DNA of 64,000 nt from Ensifer canadensis (GTDB lineage: Bacteria > Pseudomonadota > Alphaproteobacteria > Rhizobiales > Rhizobiaceae): positions 2,294,001-2,358,000 of the forward strand of contig NZ_CP083370.1 of the NCBI RefSeq assembly GCF_017488845.2. The letters are read 5' to 3'. The notes under the pieces were generated by a model. That model was not told the origin of the DNA. It ran no database searches and was given only the letters and a program-made list of their open reading frames with translations. Shown in pieces: positions 63,659-64,000 of the stretch. Position 1 is the stretch's first letter; each line of letters opens with the position of its first letter. Made by a program: the position numbers and the translations under genes.

Positions 63659-63672
63659 CCAGGTTCGTTATG

Positions 63673-63706
63673 TTGCAACGCATGATACCTTTTGCATTGC
63701 ATGATA
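63673..63706. promoter_or_regulatory. direct repeat upstream of eryD, candidate EryD operator
   Basis: TTGCAACGCATGATA (63673-63687) and TTGCATTGCATGATA (63692-63706) match at 13 of 15 positions with a 19-base period, 15-48 bases before the eryD start. A GCATGAT core occurs again, on the minus strand, within CGCATGATGCAAT just upstream of the binding-protein gene (about 62582-62594). Confidence 0.5.
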
Positions 63707-63897
63707 TTTTTATCTCGTTGCTGAAAGAAATTTCATGCCGTGAAAAAAATGTCAAGCAAGTACGTGCGCGGTGCGTTCATGGTTTGTGGATCGCGGCGAA
63801 TGACGAGGAGAAAGGACTGGCCGACGAGCGTGCAATGGGCCGAGAATCGATGGCGATGGGACTGCTGCCGCTGGCGGGCATAGGGAGGGCCGAGGGC

Positions 63898-64000
63898 GCA
63901 TCGAGACGCCTCATCCCTGTGCCTGTCATAGGGATCCAGCCAACCCAAGGCCTTGGGCTGGAAGGTCTTCTGACCTGACAGACGTCAGGTCGCTGGATTC
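63898..64000. repeat. partial dispersed repeat at right window edge
   Basis: CATCCCTGTGCCTGTCATAG followed by GGATCCAGC is a diverged copy of the right arm of the inverted repeat at 22781-22937. The window then ends in GCTGGATTC, the start of a left arm. The element continues beyond the window. The gap 63707-63897 contains no recognisable gene. Confidence 0.6.

Overview
The window is high-GC, densely coded chromosomal DNA of an alphaproteobacterium in the Rhizobiaceae, most like Sinorhizobium/Ensifer. This rests on gene content (btaA-btaB betaine-lipid genes, a PPi-dependent phosphofructokinase, an FMN-riboswitch-linked ribH2, an erythritol/polyol locus) and on several families of palindromic intergenic repeats of the rhizobial type. 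No tRNA, rRNA, CRISPR array, insertion sequence or prophage was seen. Both ends of the window cut through something: an ampD gene on the left and a repeat element on the right.

Region 1 (1-31 kb) is mostly housekeeping. It holds peptidoglycan enzymes (AmpD, an SLT lipoprotein, a GH25 lipoprotein, an MltB-like transglycosylase, an L,D-transpeptidase), pfp, exporters, a GGDEF/degenerate-EAL protein, btaAB, metF with an ArsR-methyltransferase fusion regulator and a clear palindromic operator, ettA, an RNase T2-like protein with an altered second active-site motif, a ThDP enzyme, an FAD amine/amino-acid oxidase, a cytosolic globin-coupled chemoreceptor and an orphan ParA-like ATPase. A 25-residue membrane peptide gene with a strong ribosome binding site lies upstream of the metF terminator.

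Region 2 (31-43 kb) looks like an amine or amino-acid catabolic block. On the minus strand are an APC permease, a glutamine-synthetase-like ligase, an aldehyde dehydrogenase and an iron-type alcohol dehydrogenase, plus an N-formylglutamate-amidohydrolase-like protein. Divergently read are an RpiR regulator and a PotABCD-type ABC importer. The set resembles a gamma-glutamylation (Puu-like) pathway, but the usual final hydrolase PuuD is missing.

Region 3 (43-46 kb) has a TfoX-N protein, an FMN riboswitch with ribH2, and an LtrA membrane protein.

Region 4 (46-64 kb) is one long minus-strand polyol locus. In transcription order it reads eryD (SorC regulator), binding protein, two permeases, two ATPases, eryA, a 2-hydroxyacid dehydrogenase, eryB, a class II aldolase, a second FGGY kinase, a HAD protein, eryC, a DeoR regulator, tpiA2 (eryH) and rpiB (eryI). 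Most genes overlap by ATGA or TGATG. The five ery enzymes are sufficient to turn erythritol into D-erythrose 4-phosphate. The four interleaved extra enzymes suggest a second branch for another polyol. The first permease gene carries an in-frame amber codon, so as written the importer is broken. One ATPase of the importer also has non-consensus catalytic motifs.
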